64,000 nt of DNA from Metarhizobium sp964253915 (GTDB taxonomy: Bacteria; Pseudomonadota; Alphaproteobacteria; Rhizobiales; Rhizobiaceae). Below the pieces are notes generated by a model that saw only the letters and a list, made by a program, of their open reading frames with translations, did not search any database and was not told the origin of the DNA. Made by a program: the position numbers and the translations under genes. The DNA is taken from contig NZ_CAXUSG020000005.1 of assembly GCF_964253915.1 (NCBI RefSeq), positions 248,001 through 312,000 of the forward strand, written 5' to 3'. Positions 51,439-59,197 of this stretch are shown one piece after another. Position 1 is the stretch's first letter. Every line of letters begins with the position of its first letter.

Positions 51439-52803
51439 ATGCCGATCAACATCACGATGCCGGCCCTCTCGCCGACGATGGAAGAGGGCAACCTGTCCAA
51501 GTGGCTGGTCAAGGAAGGTGACACGGTCAAGTCCGGCGATGTCATCGCCGAGATCGAGACCGACAAGGCGACCATGGAAGTGGAAGCCGTCGACGAGGGC
51601 GTCGTCGCCAAGCTCGTCGTCCCGGCCGGCACGGAAAACGTCAAGGTCAATTCGCTGATCGCCATCCTCGCCGCCGACGGCGAGGATGTGAAGGCCGCCG
51701 CAAGCGGCGCGGCATCGTCCGCGCCGGCTGCTGCCAAGGCTGAAGAGCCGGCGGTTGCCAAGAGCGAACCGGCTGCCCAGCCGGCTCCCGCTGCCGCACC
51801 GGCTCCGGCCGCCGCACCTGTGGCATCGGCTTCGACCGGTGGGTCGCGGGCGTTCTCTTCGCCGCTCGCTCGCCGCTTGGCCAAGGAAGCCGGTATCGAC
51901 CTGTCTGCGGTTGCCGGCTCTGGCCCGCATGGCCGTGTCGTCAAGAGCGATATCGAAAAGGCGGTTGCCGGCGGCGGCACCAAGGCCGCAACTGCACCTG
52001 CAGCACAGGCGACCGCTGCACCGGCACAGGCCGCGGCACCCGCAGCCACCTCTGCCGCCAAGCCTGCCTCCGACGACGCCGTGCTGAAACTGTTCGAGCA
52101 GGGTTCTTACGACCTCGTGCCGCATGACGGCATGCGCAAGACCATTGCCAAGCGCCTGGTCGAATCGAAGCAGACGATCCCGCATTTCTACGTTACCGTG
52201 GATTGCGAGCTCGACAAGCTTCTGGCGCTGCGTGCCCAGCTGAATGACGCGGCACCCCGCAAGGACAGTGCCCCGGCCTACAAGCTCTCGGTCAACGACA
52301 TGGTGATCAAGGCCATGGCGCTGGCGCTGCGCGACGTGCCGGATGCCAACGTCTCCTGGACCGACAATGCCATGGTCAAGCACAAGCATGCCGATGTCGG
52401 CGTTGCCGTGTCGATCCCGGGCGGTCTGATCACCCCGATCATCCGCAAGGCGGACCTGAAGACGCTGTCGGCAATCTCCAACGAGATGCGCGACCTCGGC
52501 AAGCGAGCCAAGGATCGCAAGCTGAAGCCTGAGGAATATCAGGGCGGTACGTCTTCGGTGTCGAACATGGGCATGATGGGCGTCAAGCATTTCTCGGCTG
52601 TCATCAACCCGCCGCATGCGACCATCCTGGCCGTCGGTGCCGGCGAACAGCGGGCCGTGGTCAAGAACGGCGCACTGGCGATTGCCACCGTCATGAGCGT
52701 GACCCTCTCGACAGACCATCGCTGCGTCGATGGCGCGCTCGGCGCGGAACTGCTGCAGGCGTTCAAGGGCTACATCGAAAACCCGATGGGCATGCTCGTC
52801 TGA
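51439..52803 (+). CDS. pdhC: Pyruvate dehydrogenase E2, dihydrolipoamide acetyltransferase
   Basis: 454 aa. Order: lipoyl domain with Lys43 (1-78), Ala/Pro linker, peripheral subunit-binding domain (about 134-172; SPLARRLAKEAGIDLSAVAG), a second linker, and the acetyltransferase core ending with the catalytic STDHRCVDGALGAELLQAF. Forms the core of the complex and binds E1 and E3 (lpdA, further downstream). ATG 51439 follows GGGAGG. Confidence 0.96.
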   Translation: MPINITMPALSPTMEEGNLSKWLVKEGDTVKSGDVIAEIETDKATMEVEAVDEGVVAKLVVPAGTENVKVNSLIAILAADGEDVKAAASGAASSAPAAAKAEEPAVAKSEPAAQPAPAAAPAPAAAPVASASTGGSRAFSSPLARRLAKEAGIDLSAVAGSGPHGRVVKSDIEKAVAGGGTKAATAPAAQATAAPAQAAAPAATSAAKPASDDAVLKLFEQGSYDLVPHDGMRKTIAKRLVESKQTIPHFYVTVDCELDKLLALRAQLNDAAPRKDSAPAYKLSVNDMVIKAMALALRDVPDANVSWTDNAMVKHKHADVGVAVSIPGGLITPIIRKADLKTLSAISNEMRDLGKRAKDRKLKPEEYQGGTSSVSNMGMMGVKHFSAVINPPHATILAVGAGEQRAVVKNGALAIATVMSVTLSTDHRCVDGALGAELLQAFKGYIENPMGMLV

Positions 52804-52823
52804 GTGCTTGAGCGGAGGCGGAC

Positions 52824-53468
52824 GTGACGAAAACCGTTCTGTGCTACGGTGACTCCTTGACCTGGGGGTATGATGCGGCCACGGTCGGCCGCCATGCCTA
52901 CGAGGATCGCTGGCCGAGCGTGCTTGCCAAGGCGCTCGGTCCGTCCGTTACCGTGATTGCGGAAGGCCTGAACGGCCGCACCACCGCCTATGACGATCAT
53001 CTCGCCGATTGCGACCGCAACGGCGCGCGCATCCTGCCGACGATCCTGCACAGCCACGATCCCATCGATCTGGTGATCATCCTGCTCGGTGCCAACGATA
53101 TGAAGCCGGTGATCTGTGGCACGGCCTTCGGCGCAGCCCAGGGCATCCAACGGCTGGTAGGGCTGGTTCGTCATCATGCCTGGTCGATCGACAACGGCGA
53201 ACGGCCCGACATCCTCATCGTCTCACCGCCGCCGATCTGCGAAACGGCGAATGCCGCCTTTGCTGCGATGTTTGCCGGCGGTGTGGAAGAATCCGCCCAT
53301 CTGGCGACGCTCTACCGTGATCTGGCCGATGAACTCGGCTGCGGTTTCTTCGATGCCGGATCGGTGGCGGCAACGACTCCGCTCGACGGCGTGCATCTCG
53401 ATGCGGAAAACACCCGCGCCATCGGCCGCGGGCTGGAGCCGATCGTGCGCGTCATGCTGGGATTGTGA
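52824..53468 (+). CDS. SGNH/GDSL-family hydrolase
   Basis: 214 aa from GTG 52824 with GGAGG upstream. Block I is LCYGDSLTWGYD with nucleophile Ser11, block III is LLGANDMKP, and block V is DGVHLDAENTRAIG with the Asp and His. It resembles cytoplasmic arylesterases and acyltransferases of this fold. It is carried inside the pdh operon between pdhC and lpdA; the reason is unknown. Confidence 0.88.
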   Translation: MTKTVLCYGDSLTWGYDAATVGRHAYEDRWPSVLAKALGPSVTVIAEGLNGRTTAYDDHLADCDRNGARILPTILHSHDPIDLVIILLGANDMKPVICGTAFGAAQGIQRLVGLVRHHAWSIDNGERPDILIVSPPPICETANAAFAAMFAGGVEESAHLATLYRDLADELGCGFFDAGSVAATTPLDGVHLDAENTRAIGRGLEPIVRVMLGL

Positions 53469-53470
53469 TC

Positions 53471-54046
53471 ATGCCCGTTATGCTCCGTCCAGCGGAGCGG
53501 CGGGATGCAGCGGAACTGGCGGTGCTGATCGACATCGCCTCGCACAGCTTCGCCACATGGCTCTGGTATGGCGGCGTGCTGCGCGGCGAAAGCGAGACGG
53601 CGATGGAACATGGTCGCAGCCGCATGCGCGACGACCAGCAGCAGGGGGGCTGGCGCGACGCGGTGATCGCCGAAATCGGCGGCGACGTTGCCGGCCTAGC
53701 GGTCGGTTACCGGCTGGATGAAACGGTTGCGACAGCGCCGTCCGACCATCCGGCGCTGGAGCCGCTGCTGGTCCTGCAGCGCCCGCTTGCCGGGCACTGG
53801 TTCGTGGATAGCCTGGCCGTCTACCGCCGCCACCGGCGATACGGCATCGGGCGGGAATTGATGGAAGATCAGATCGCCCGCTCCGGCGGCGGCCCGGTCA
53901 GCCTGATTACCGAGAGTTACAATGACGCCGCCCAGGCGCTGTATGGAAGTCTGGGATTTGCAGAGGCGGCGCGCTGCGAGGCGGTGCCGCTATACGACAA
54001 CAGCAAGAAGCACGAATGGGTCCTGATGACCCGCAACGCGGCTTGA
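53471..54046 (+). CDS. GNAT family N-acetyltransferase
   Basis: 191 aa from ATG 53471; GTG 53465 overlaps the preceding stop and is an alternative. The acetyl-CoA-binding motif is WFVDSLAVYRRHRRYGIGRE, followed by SLITESYNDAAQALYGSLGF, the usual motif-B region. The substrate is unknown. Coupled to the SGNH hydrolase gene and 18 bp before lpdA, so part of the pdh operon. Confidence 0.86.
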   Translation: MPVMLRPAERRDAAELAVLIDIASHSFATWLWYGGVLRGESETAMEHGRSRMRDDQQQGGWRDAVIAEIGGDVAGLAVGYRLDETVATAPSDHPALEPLLVLQRPLAGHWFVDSLAVYRRHRRYGIGRELMEDQIARSGGGPVSLITESYNDAAQALYGSLGFAEAARCEAVPLYDNSKKHEWVLMTRNAA

Positions 54047-54064
54047 GACGGAGGCAGAAACACC

Positions 54065-55510
54065 ATGGCTGACAACTACGACGTCATCATCATCGGCTCC
54101 GGCCCGGGCGGATACATCGCGGCGATCCGGGCGGCACAGCTCGGCATGAAGGTGGCCGTGGTCGAGCGCGAGCATCTCGCCGGCATCTGCTCCAACTGGG
54201 GCTGCATCCCGACCAAGGCGCTCTTGCGCTCAGCAGACGTGCTGCACAGCGCCCAGCACGCCAAGAATTACGGCCTGACGCTGGAAGGCACGATCAAGCC
54301 GGACCTCAAGGCCATCGTCGCCCGCTCACGCGGCATCGCCGAGCGCATGAACGGCGGCGTCGGCTTCCTGTTCAAGAAGAACAAGGTCGATATCATCTGG
54401 GGTGAGGCGAAGATCACCAAGCCGGGCGAAATCGTCGTCGCCAAGACCACCAAGCCCATCCAGCAGCCTCAGGCGCCGCTGCCGAAGAATGCCAAGGGCG
54501 AGGGCACCTATACTGCCAAGCACATCATCATCGCCACCGGCGCCCGCCCGCGGGCATTGCCGGGCATGGAGCCGGACGGCAAGCTGATCTGGACCTATTT
54601 CGAGGCGATGAAGCCGGAGGAAATGCCGAAGTCGCTGCTGGTCGTCGGCTCCGGCGCCATCGGCATCGAGTTCGCCTCCTTCTACCGCACCATGGGCGTC
54701 GATGTGACCGTCGTCGAGGTGATGAGCCAGGTGATGCCGGTGGAAGATGCCGAGATTTCGGCGCTGGCCAAGAAGCAGTTCGACAAGCAGGGCATGAAGA
54801 TCCTGCTGGAAGCCAAGGTCACCAAGGTGGAGAAGGGTGCGAACTCCGTCACCGCCACCGTGGAGAAGAAGGACGGCTCGAAGGAGACGATCACCGCAGA
54901 CCGAATGATCTCCGCCGTCGGCGTTCAGGCCAATGTCGAAAACATCGGCCTTGAGGCGGTTGGCGTCAAGACGGATCGCGGCTTCATCGCCATCGACGGT
55001 TACGGCAAGACCAGCGTGCCGGGCATCTACGCGATCGGCGATGTCGCCGGCCCGCCGATGCTGGCTCACAAGGCCGAGCACGAAGCAGTGATCTGCATCG
55101 AAAAGATCGCCGGCCTGCCGAACGTCCATCCGATGGACAAGGCGAAGATCCCGGGCTGCACCTACTGCAACCCGCAGGTCGCCTCCGTCGGTCTCACCGA
55201 AGCCAAAGCCAAGGCGGAAGGCCGCGACATCCGCGTCGGCCGTTTCCCCTTCGTCGCCAACGGCAAGGCGATCGCGCTCGGCGAGGACCAGGGTCTGGTC
55301 AAGACGATCTTCGACAAGAAGACCGGTGAGTTGCTCGGCGCCCATATGGTCGGCGCCGAGGTGACCGAACTCATCCAGGGTTTTGTCGTCGCCATGAACC
55401 TGGAAACGACGGAAGAGGAACTGATGCACACCATCTTCCCGCATCCGACGATTTCCGAGACGATGAAGGAAAGCGTGCTCGACGCTTACGGCCGGGCGCT
55501 GAATGCCTGA
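54065..55510 (+). CDS. lpdA: Dihydrolipoyl dehydrogenase (E3)
   Basis: 481-aa flavoprotein re-oxidising dihydrolipoamide for pyruvate dehydrogenase. FAD motif IIIGSGPGGYIAAIRAAQLG, redox-active Cys42 and Cys47 in GICSNWGCIPTKALL, NAD motif VVGSGAIGIEFASFYRTMG, and the C-terminal active-site HPHPTISE-like region (TIFPHPTISETM). An insert around residues 130-150 rich in Pro and Lys is common in this pdh-linked E3. ATG 54065 follows GGAGGC. Confidence 0.96.
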   Translation: MADNYDVIIIGSGPGGYIAAIRAAQLGMKVAVVEREHLAGICSNWGCIPTKALLRSADVLHSAQHAKNYGLTLEGTIKPDLKAIVARSRGIAERMNGGVGFLFKKNKVDIIWGEAKITKPGEIVVAKTTKPIQQPQAPLPKNAKGEGTYTAKHIIIATGARPRALPGMEPDGKLIWTYFEAMKPEEMPKSLLVVGSGAIGIEFASFYRTMGVDVTVVEVMSQVMPVEDAEISALAKKQFDKQGMKILLEAKVTKVEKGANSVTATVEKKDGSKETITADRMISAVGVQANVENIGLEAVGVKTDRGFIAIDGYGKTSVPGIYAIGDVAGPPMLAHKAEHEAVICIEKIAGLPNVHPMDKAKIPGCTYCNPQVASVGLTEAKAKAEGRDIRVGRFPFVANGKAIALGEDQGLVKTIFDKKTGELLGAHMVGAEVTELIQGFVVAMNLETTEEELMHTIFPHPTISETMKESVLDAYGRALNA

Positions 55511-55553
55511 AGAGTGTGCGCGGCGGCTCTGGTAAAGGGAGCGGGAAATCGCC

Positions 55554-55838
55554 ATGTCAGAGGGGGACGTTACCATACCGTGGGTCGCCATCCTGCTGGC
55601 AGGGGTGGTGGTTGCGGTGTTGGCACGGTTGACGATAGGCGGACGCTTCATCGGACACCTGTCAAAGACGCTTCCCGGCGCGGCGATGGGGTGTTTGCTG
55701 GCGGAATGGCTGGAGATGTCGCTTCTTCAGCTGGTTCCAGGATTTGACTTTCCCTTCCTGGCGCAGGTGTTGCATGCAGCGATTGGTGCTTATGGCCTGA
55801 TGCTGATATCGATTGTTGCTCGGAGACGGAGGCTGTAG
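55554..55838 (+). CDS. Small membrane protein, possibly GlsB/YeaQ-like
   Basis: 94 aa with three hydrophobic segments (WVAILLAGVVVAVLARLTIG, LPGAAMGCLLAEWL, LHAAIGAYGLMLISIVA). Size and placement beside a clear GlsB/YeaQ protein suggest a divergent paralogue, and LPGAAMGCLLAEWL could match the family's second glycine-rich segment, but identity is low. ATG 55554 follows GGGAG. I cannot assign a function. Confidence 0.65.
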   Translation: MSEGDVTIPWVAILLAGVVVAVLARLTIGGRFIGHLSKTLPGAAMGCLLAEWLEMSLLQLVPGFDFPFLAQVLHAAIGAYGLMLISIVARRRRL

Positions 55839-55844
55839 CGCGGT

Positions 55845-56093
55845 ATGGATGGAATAGGTTGGATTGCGACCATCGTCATCGGTGGTCTGGCAGGCTGGCT
55901 TGCCGGCAAGCTGATGGGAATACGCTTCGGCATCTTGATGAACATCGTGATCGGTGTCGTCGGCGCAATTCTCGCCAACGCCATCTTCGACAGCGCGAAC
56001 ATCCATGTTGCCAGCGGATGGCTGGGTTACTTGGTACAGGGTTTCGTCGGCTCGTGCATTTTGCTATTCCTTGCCAAGATCGTCAGGCGCTGA
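55845..56093 (+). CDS. GlsB/YeaQ/YmgE family stress-response membrane protein
   Basis: 82-aa protein with three glycine-rich membrane helices (IATIVIGGLAGWLAGKLMG, ILMNIVIGVVGAILANAIF, WLGYLVQGFVGSCILLFLA), the transglycosylase-associated protein family. Members are induced by envelope or acid stress in several bacteria; no biochemical activity is established. It starts 6 bases after the preceding membrane-protein gene and precedes lipA. Confidence 0.87.
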   Translation: MDGIGWIATIVIGGLAGWLAGKLMGIRFGILMNIVIGVVGAILANAIFDSANIHVASGWLGYLVQGFVGSCILLFLAKIVRR

Positions 56094-56128
56094 CGCCCCG
56101 CATGGAATGCGGTTGAAAGCAGGTTTTT

Positions 56129-57103
56129 ATGGTTACCATTCTCGACAGGACGATACCTTCGGAAGAAAAACGCGTACGGCATCCGGAAAAGGCCCATCGG
56201 CCCGACACGGAAGTCATGCGCAAGCCGGACTGGATCCGCGTCAAGGCGCCGACATCCAAAGGTTATGCGGAAACCCGATCGATCGTGAAGGAGCACAAGC
56301 TCGTCACCGTCTGCGAAGAGGCGGGCTGCCCCAATATCGGCGAGTGCTGGGACAAGAAGCACGCCACCTTCATGATCATGGGCGAGATCTGTACCCGCGC
56401 CTGCGCCTTCTGCAATGTCGCCACCGGCAAGCCGAATGCGCTCGACATGGCCGAACCGGAAAACGTCGCCAAGGCGGTGAAGGAGATGGGGCTGTCCCAC
56501 GTCGTCATCACTTCCGTCGACCGTGACGACCTGGCCGATGGTGGCGCCGAACATTTCGAGAAGGTGATCTGGGCAATCCGAGCCGCTTCGCCGCAAACGA
56601 CCATCGAAATCCTGACGCCCGACTTCCTGAAGAAGCCAGGCGCGCTGGAGCGTGTGGTCGCCGCCAAGCCGGACGTCTTCAATCACAACATGGAAACCGT
56701 TCCGGGCAACTACCTGACGGTTCGTCCGGGCGCGCGCTATTTCCATTCCGTCCGCCTGCTGCAGCGGGTGAAGGAACTCGACCCGACGATGTTCACCAAG
56801 TCCGGCATCATGGTCGGCCTCGGTGAGGAGCGCAACGAAGTGCTGCAATTGATGGACGACCTGCGCACCGCGGATGTCGACTTCCTGACCATCGGCCAGT
56901 ACCTGCAGCCGACCCGCAAGCATCACAAGGTCGAAAGGTTCGTCACCCCCGACGAGTTCAAGTCCTACGAGACGGTGGCGTACACCAAGGGTTTCCTGAT
57001 GGTGGCGTCGAGCCCGCTGACCCGCTCCTCGCACCACGCCGGCGACGATTTCGCCCGGCTGCGGGCAGCGCGCGAAAAGAAGCTTCTCGCTGCCGCGGAA
57101 TAG
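56129..57103 (+). CDS. lipA: Lipoyl synthase
   Basis: Radical-SAM enzyme inserting two sulfurs into octanoyl groups to form lipoyl cofactors. 324 aa. The auxiliary-cluster cysteines are Cys62, Cys67 and Cys73 (VCEEAGCPNIGECW), the SAM-cluster cysteines Cys88, Cys92 and Cys95 (CTRACAFC), and the C-terminal serine motif is in SSPLTRSSHHAGDDF. Its product is needed by the E1-beta and E2 lipoyl domains encoded just upstream. Confidence 0.97.
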   Translation: MVTILDRTIPSEEKRVRHPEKAHRPDTEVMRKPDWIRVKAPTSKGYAETRSIVKEHKLVTVCEEAGCPNIGECWDKKHATFMIMGEICTRACAFCNVATGKPNALDMAEPENVAKAVKEMGLSHVVITSVDRDDLADGGAEHFEKVIWAIRAASPQTTIEILTPDFLKKPGALERVVAAKPDVFNHNMETVPGNYLTVRPGARYFHSVRLLQRVKELDPTMFTKSGIMVGLGEERNEVLQLMDDLRTADVDFLTIGQYLQPTRKHHKVERFVTPDEFKSYETVAYTKGFLMVASSPLTRSSHHAGDDFARLRAAREKKLLAAAE

Positions 57104-57127
57104 ACATTCGTTTCGTCTTCCTATAAG

Positions 57128-57157
57128 CCCCGCCGTCCGCCCGACGGCGGGGTTTTT
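57128..57157 (+). terminator. Rho-independent terminator of lipA
   Basis: A 10-bp stem (57128-57137 with 57143-57152), 5-base loop and five T residues, 24 bases after the stop codon. Confidence 0.9.
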
Positions 57158-57178
57158 CATTTCGGGAAGGGAACGGCG

Positions 57179-57745
57179 ATGACGGTTTCGATCACCATCG
57201 ATGAAGCGGCCGGGAAACTGAAGGTTGCCGAGCGGCTGTTGATCATCGGCTGTTCCGGCAGCGGCAAAAGCACGCTGTCGCAAAAACTCTCCTCTCGTTT
57301 TGACCTGCCCCATGTCTCCATGGACCGGGAAATCTTCTGGTTGCCCGGCTGGCAAATGCGGCCGCGACCGGAGGCGCGGGCGCGGCTGGAGGCCGTCGTC
57401 ACACAGCAACGTTGGATCATCGACGGTACCAGCCCCGGCACCTTGGCGTTGCGGCTGCCGCGCACGGATCTTGTCCTCTGGCTCCGCCCGCCGCGCCGGG
57501 TGTCGCTTTACGGCGTCATCTCCCGCTGGCTGCGGTTTTACGGACGCTCGCGTCCGGATATGGCCGATGGCTGCCCGGAAAAAATCGATCTCGAATTCCT
57601 GCGCTACATCTGGAATTTCGAGAAGACGGAAACTCCGGAAATCGAGGAAAACCTGGCGAAGTACGGACCGCATGTCCCGGTTCTGGTGTTGAAATCCCGG
57701 GCAGCGACCAACTGCCTACTTGCAAGAATTGCAGAGGATCATTAG
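57179..57745 (+). CDS. P-loop NTPase (adenylate-kinase/topology-modulation type)
   Basis: 188 aa. Walker A LLIIGCSGSGKST lies at about residues 20-32. The rest (PHVSMDREIFWLPGW, WIIDGTSPGTLALRLPRTDL, VLWLRPPRRVSLYGVISRWL) follows the pattern of small kinases related to adenylate kinase, labelled FlaR or topology modulation proteins. Substrate unknown. ATG 57179 follows GGGAAGGGA and lies just after the lipA terminator. Confidence 0.82.
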   Translation: MTVSITIDEAAGKLKVAERLLIIGCSGSGKSTLSQKLSSRFDLPHVSMDREIFWLPGWQMRPRPEARARLEAVVTQQRWIIDGTSPGTLALRLPRTDLVLWLRPPRRVSLYGVISRWLRFYGRSRPDMADGCPEKIDLEFLRYIWNFEKTETPEIEENLAKYGPHVPVLVLKSRAATNCLLARIAEDH

Positions 57746-57754
57746 CTCTCGGCC

Positions 57755-58213
57755 ATGCCTCAATTCGAAACCACCCGTCCTGTCCTGCATTCCCCCGAGA
57801 AGATGTTCGATCTTGTCGCCGACGTCGAGCGGTATCCCGAATTCCTGCCGCTCTGCGAGGCGCTGGTTGTTCGTTCCCGCAAGGAGCGCGACGGCAAGGT
57901 GCTGCTGGTTGCGGACATGACGGTCGGCTACAAGGCGATCCGCGAGACCTTCACCACCCAGGTGCTGCTGAACAAGGCCGAGCGCATCATCGACGTCAAA
58001 TATATCGACGGGCCTTTCAAATATCTCGACAATCGCTGGCGCTTCGAAGAGGCTGCCAAAGGTTGCGACGTGCGTTTCTTCATCGATTACGAATTCAAGA
58101 GCCGTATCCTCGGCGCGCTGATGGGCTCGATGTTTGACCGTGCCTTCCGCATGTTTGCCGAGGCCTTCGAAAAGCGGGCGGACACGATCTACGGAACGGC
58201 AGCGTCCGTCTGA
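57755..58213 (+). CDS. COQ10/RatA-type START domain protein
   Basis: 152 aa. The START-like fold begins PQFETTRPVLHSPEKMFDLV, then DVERYPEFLPLCEALVV and the conserved VGYKAIRETFTTQVLLN. The family includes mitochondrial Coq10, which binds ubiquinone and aids its use in respiration, and E. coli RatA, once called a toxin; without an antitoxin partner the ubiquinone-binding role is more likely. It starts 9 bases after the P-loop gene stop. Position near lipA is conserved in rhizobia as I recall. Confidence 0.87.
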   Translation: MPQFETTRPVLHSPEKMFDLVADVERYPEFLPLCEALVVRSRKERDGKVLLVADMTVGYKAIRETFTTQVLLNKAERIIDVKYIDGPFKYLDNRWRFEEAAKGCDVRFFIDYEFKSRILGALMGSMFDRAFRMFAEAFEKRADTIYGTAASV

Positions 58214-58300
58214 TTTTATTTGGATTTCGTGGCTGCGGCGAATAACATCGCATCGTTGCACGTCTTCACCGAAGACAGCGCTTTTTGTTGAGAGAGTCTC

Positions 58301-58606
58301 GTGAAATCATTCAGTGTACCGGCGATCATCCTGCTCGCCAGCCTGCCGCTTGCAGGCTGCGTCGATGGCGAACGTGGATATAGCTACAGCAGTTACGACG
58401 GCTATAGCGGCTACAATGTCGATCGTTCCTTCGAACGTGACGACCGATATTACGAACGGCGTCGCGAACGGGCCGAGCGGCGCAATTTCGAAGAGCGCCG
58501 GCGCGAGCGGGCACGCCTCGATCGGCAGGAAGACATCATCTATGGCGAGGAGCCGGTGCAGGGCCCCAACGTCATTCGCGTACCGGACAATGACGGCGGT
58601 TATTGA
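58301..58606 (+). CDS. Small putative lipoprotein
   Basis: 101 aa from GTG 58301. The lipobox LAGC places the lipidated cysteine at residue 20. The mature part has a Tyr/Ser/Gly-rich stretch (YSYSSYDGYSGY) followed by a highly charged Arg/Glu stretch (about 45-75), then an acidic end. I do not recognise a family. A GAGAG lies upstream of the start. Confidence 0.7.
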   Translation: MKSFSVPAIILLASLPLAGCVDGERGYSYSSYDGYSGYNVDRSFERDDRYYERRRERAERRNFEERRRERARLDRQEDIIYGEEPVQGPNVIRVPDNDGGY

Positions 58607-58619
58607 CGTCTCGCGCTAA

Positions 58620-58672
58620 AGCAACTCCAGCAAAAATGAGGAGAGGTTTTGCTGGAATTGCGTAGAAACAAA
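58620..58672 (+). repeat. Rhizobial intergenic palindromic repeat, copy 3
   Basis: Begins AGCAACTCCAGCAAA, has a central GGAGAGGTTTTGC and ends TGGAATTGCGTAGAAACAAA. The ends are inverted repeats of each other (CCAGCAAAA with TTTTGCTGG), forming a hairpin of about 9 bp. It lies between the lipoprotein gene and convergent cinA. Confidence 0.65.
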
Positions 58673-58696
58673 CAGACAGGGCGTGACCGCGCGCCC

Positions 58697-59197
58697 TCAC
58701 TCTGCCGACAGCGACAGGATCATCTCAAACGCCGTCCTGACTGTTGCCAGCCGAACGGCGGTGCGGCCGATGTCGCCATACCGCATTTCCCGATGCATAA
58801 GCGCTCCGCTTCTCGATTTTGCCGCAAGGTGAACGAGGCCGACCGGCTTGGCCTCCGATCCGCCTCCCGGCCCGGCAATGCCGGTTACCGCAACGGCAAT
58901 TCCCGCTCGTGATCGGTAGAGCGCACCGTGAACCATCTGCAGTGCCGTTTCCTTCGAGACCGCGCCGAACTGCAACAGCGTGTCCTGCCGGACGCCAAGC
59001 ATCTGCTGCTTGGCTTCGTTGGTGTAGGTGACAAATCCCCTGTCGACGACGGCCGACGACCCGGCAATATCCGTCAGTGCCCCGGCAATCAGCCCGCCCG
59101 TGCACGATTCTGCCGTAGCGACCATCAAGTGACGTTGCGTGAATCGCCTGATGATCTCGGAAGCCTGTGCCTCGATATCCGCCGGGAAAAGGCTCAT
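58697..59197 (-). CDS. CinA C-terminal domain protein (nicotinamide-nucleotide amidase)
   Basis: 166 aa from ATG 59197. It is the stand-alone C-terminal domain of CinA (PncC type), which deamidates NMN in NAD recycling. Signature segments: MVATAESCTGGLIAGALTDI, VVDRGFVTYTNEAKQQMLGV, AVAVTGIAGPGGGSEAKPVG. The N-terminal ADP-ribose pyrophosphatase half of full-length CinA is absent, as usual in Gram-negatives. Its ATG overlaps the ispDF stop. Confidence 0.92.
   Translation of the reverse strand: MSLFPADIEAQASEIIRRFTQRHLMVATAESCTGGLIAGALTDIAGSSAVVDRGFVTYTNEAKQQMLGVRQDTLLQFGAVSKETALQMVHGALYRSRAGIAVAVTGIAGPGGGSEAKPVGLVHLAAKSRSGALMHREMRYGDIGRTAVRLATVRTAFEMILSLSAE

Noticed and set aside
57755..58213. 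RatA-like gene as a toxin-antitoxin module
   Set aside because: No RatB-like partner is adjacent, and the alphaproteobacterial protein is better explained as a COQ10-type ubiquinone-binding protein.
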